From contig JBGUTC010000052.1 in the NCBI GenBank assembly GCA_045132895.1, positions 1 through 7,099 on the forward strand: DNA of 7,099 nt, written 5' to 3'. Within the stretch, counting starts at the first letter, position 1, and each line of letters begins with the position of its first letter. Under the pieces are notes generated by a model. That model saw only the letters and a program-made list of their open reading frames with translations, made no database searches and was not told the DNA's origin. A program made the translations under genes and the position numbers. This document shows positions 6,789 through 7,099 of this stretch, piece by piece. The stretch comes from UMGS755 sp045132895. GTDB taxonomy: Bacteria; Bacillota; Clostridia; UBA1381; UBA9506.

Positions 6789-6830
6789 AAAAACCGTGAT
6801 ACCGGAAATATTTCCGGTATCACGGTTTTT
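6789..6830. terminator. Perfect 42-bp palindromic, bidirectional terminator
   Basis: Every base from 6789 to 6809 pairs with 6810 to 6830, centred on GGAAATATTTCC with GC-rich flanks (CCGTGATACCGG). On the minus strand it is followed by T-rich sequence (TTTTTGTTTCTTC) and ends the iron operon; on the plus strand six T residues follow the stem. The last base of the small Cys-rich protein's stop codon is the first base of the palindrome, so the hairpin begins exactly at the end of translation. Confidence 0.9.
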
Positions 6831-6991
6831 TAATCTTGGTTATGTCCATCCGTTAAATCACAGGAAGTTTTACTGCAGTGTTTTGCGTAGGGACAACCGA
6901 TGCAGCCGCCTTTTTTCTTTGCACGGTAGACGTAGAAGGCAGATGCCCCTACAATACACAGAAGGACAAGGATTATGACGATATCAATCAT
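6830..6991 (-). CDS. FeoB-associated Cys-rich membrane protein, 53 aa
   Basis: This short gene encodes 53 residues: a hydrophobic single membrane helix at about 3-22 (starting MIDIVIILVLLC), a basic stretch (YRAKKKGG), then a Cys-rich cytoplasmic tail with CIGCPYAKHC (30-39) and C44. That architecture, a TM helix followed by KKxGGCxGC and further cysteines, is that of the small FeoB-associated proteins found after feoB in Clostridia. They are thought to support ferrous iron uptake, perhaps by binding metal; the exact role is not established. AGGAG lies 9 bases upstream of the ATG, within the end of the preceding gene, and only 4 bases separate the two genes, so translation is probably coupled. 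It is the last gene of its operon. Confidence 0.85.
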   Translation of the reverse strand: MIDIVIILVLLCIVGASAFYVYRAKKKGGCIGCPYAKHCSKTSCDLTDGHNQD

Positions 6992-6995
6992 ACTC

Positions 6996-7099
6996 TTATG
7001 CTCCTACTTCTGTTGAACTGGCTGCATGCTTCTGATTCGGTCTTTCCTGTTTCAGTTTCCGATTGGTGCGGATAATCAATATCCCGATAAAGGCAGCTA
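6996..7099 (-). CDS. feoB: Probable C-terminal end of ferrous iron transporter FeoB (partial)
   Basis: The last 33 codons of a gene entering from the right edge. The visible peptide starts with the end of a membrane helix (AAFIGILII) and continues as a basic, hydrophilic tail (RTNRKLKQERP...) ending in STEVGA. FeoB transporters, GTPase-coupled Fe(II) importers of the inner membrane, end with a last membrane helix and a short charged tail. The assignment rests mainly on the next gene, which typically follows feoB, and on the 4-base spacing. The diagnostic GTPase and Gate domains are outside the window, so another membrane protein cannot be excluded. Confidence 0.65.
   Translation of the reverse strand, partial: AAFIGILIIRTNRKLKQERPNQKHAASSTEVGA

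Larger units (their letters stand above)
6276..6829. other. 554-bp region without a confident gene
   Basis: This stretch between the phosphatase and the iron genes holds a minus-strand promoter (6748-6776), short minus-strand reading frames (6377-6723), two paired hairpins (6463-6557) and the palindromic terminator at its right end. Between 6276 and 6376 I see the phosphatase ribosome binding site. I also see an AT-rich stretch with a possible minus-strand promoter, TTGTTT, 18 bases, then TATTAA preceded by TGG, at about 6345-6374. That would give the phosphatase a leader of about 60 bases. No tRNA, rRNA or recognised riboswitch was found. Confidence 0.6.

Noticed and set aside
6796..7075. 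Two overlapping plus-strand ORFs of 60 and 65 codons
   Set aside because: They are antisense to the FeoB-associated gene and the feoB end; one begins within the palindromic terminator.

Overview
The window looks like chromosomal DNA of a low- to mid-GC Firmicute of the Clostridia, most likely a gut-type Lachnospiraceae or a close relative. The grounds are strong AGGAG-type ribosome binding sites, TGn-TATAAT promoters, a membrane-anchored AraC-type regulator of the Clostridia/Paenibacillus type, and a FeoB-associated Cys-rich membrane protein. This placement is inference; there is no rRNA or other marker gene. Every gene I can support is on the minus strand, so the window reads from high to low coordinates.

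From right to left: (i) 7099-6830 holds the last 33 codons of a membrane protein, probably the ferrous iron transporter FeoB. Four bases later comes a 53-residue FeoB-associated Cys-rich membrane protein. This iron operon ends in a perfect 42-bp palindromic terminator at 6789-6830. (ii) 6829-6276 is a 554-bp stretch without a confident gene. It has a good minus-strand promoter at 6748-6776, short ORF fragments that look like a decayed or very small gene, and two strong consecutive hairpins (6463-6557), one with a Shine-Dalgarno sequence in its loop. (iii) 6275-5574 encodes a PPP-family metallophosphatase, followed by a terminator-like hairpin at 5520-5556. (iv) 5476-1 is a carbohydrate operon. 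An extended -10 promoter preceded by direct repeats drives a 910-residue cytoplasmic GH106-like glycoside hydrolase, then a D-2-hydroxyacid dehydrogenase-family oxidoreductase 21 bp later, then 20 bp later a two-TM sensor/AraC-type regulator that runs off the left edge before its DNA-binding domain.

The operon suggests a locus in which the membrane regulator senses an extracellular ligand through its ~250-residue outer domain. The hydrolase would cleave an imported glycoside inside the cell, and the dehydrogenase would oxidise or reduce a product. No transporter is in view, so substrate and uptake route are unknown. The best candidates for something undescribed are the hydrolase-dehydrogenase-sensor trio and the structured region upstream of the phosphatase.
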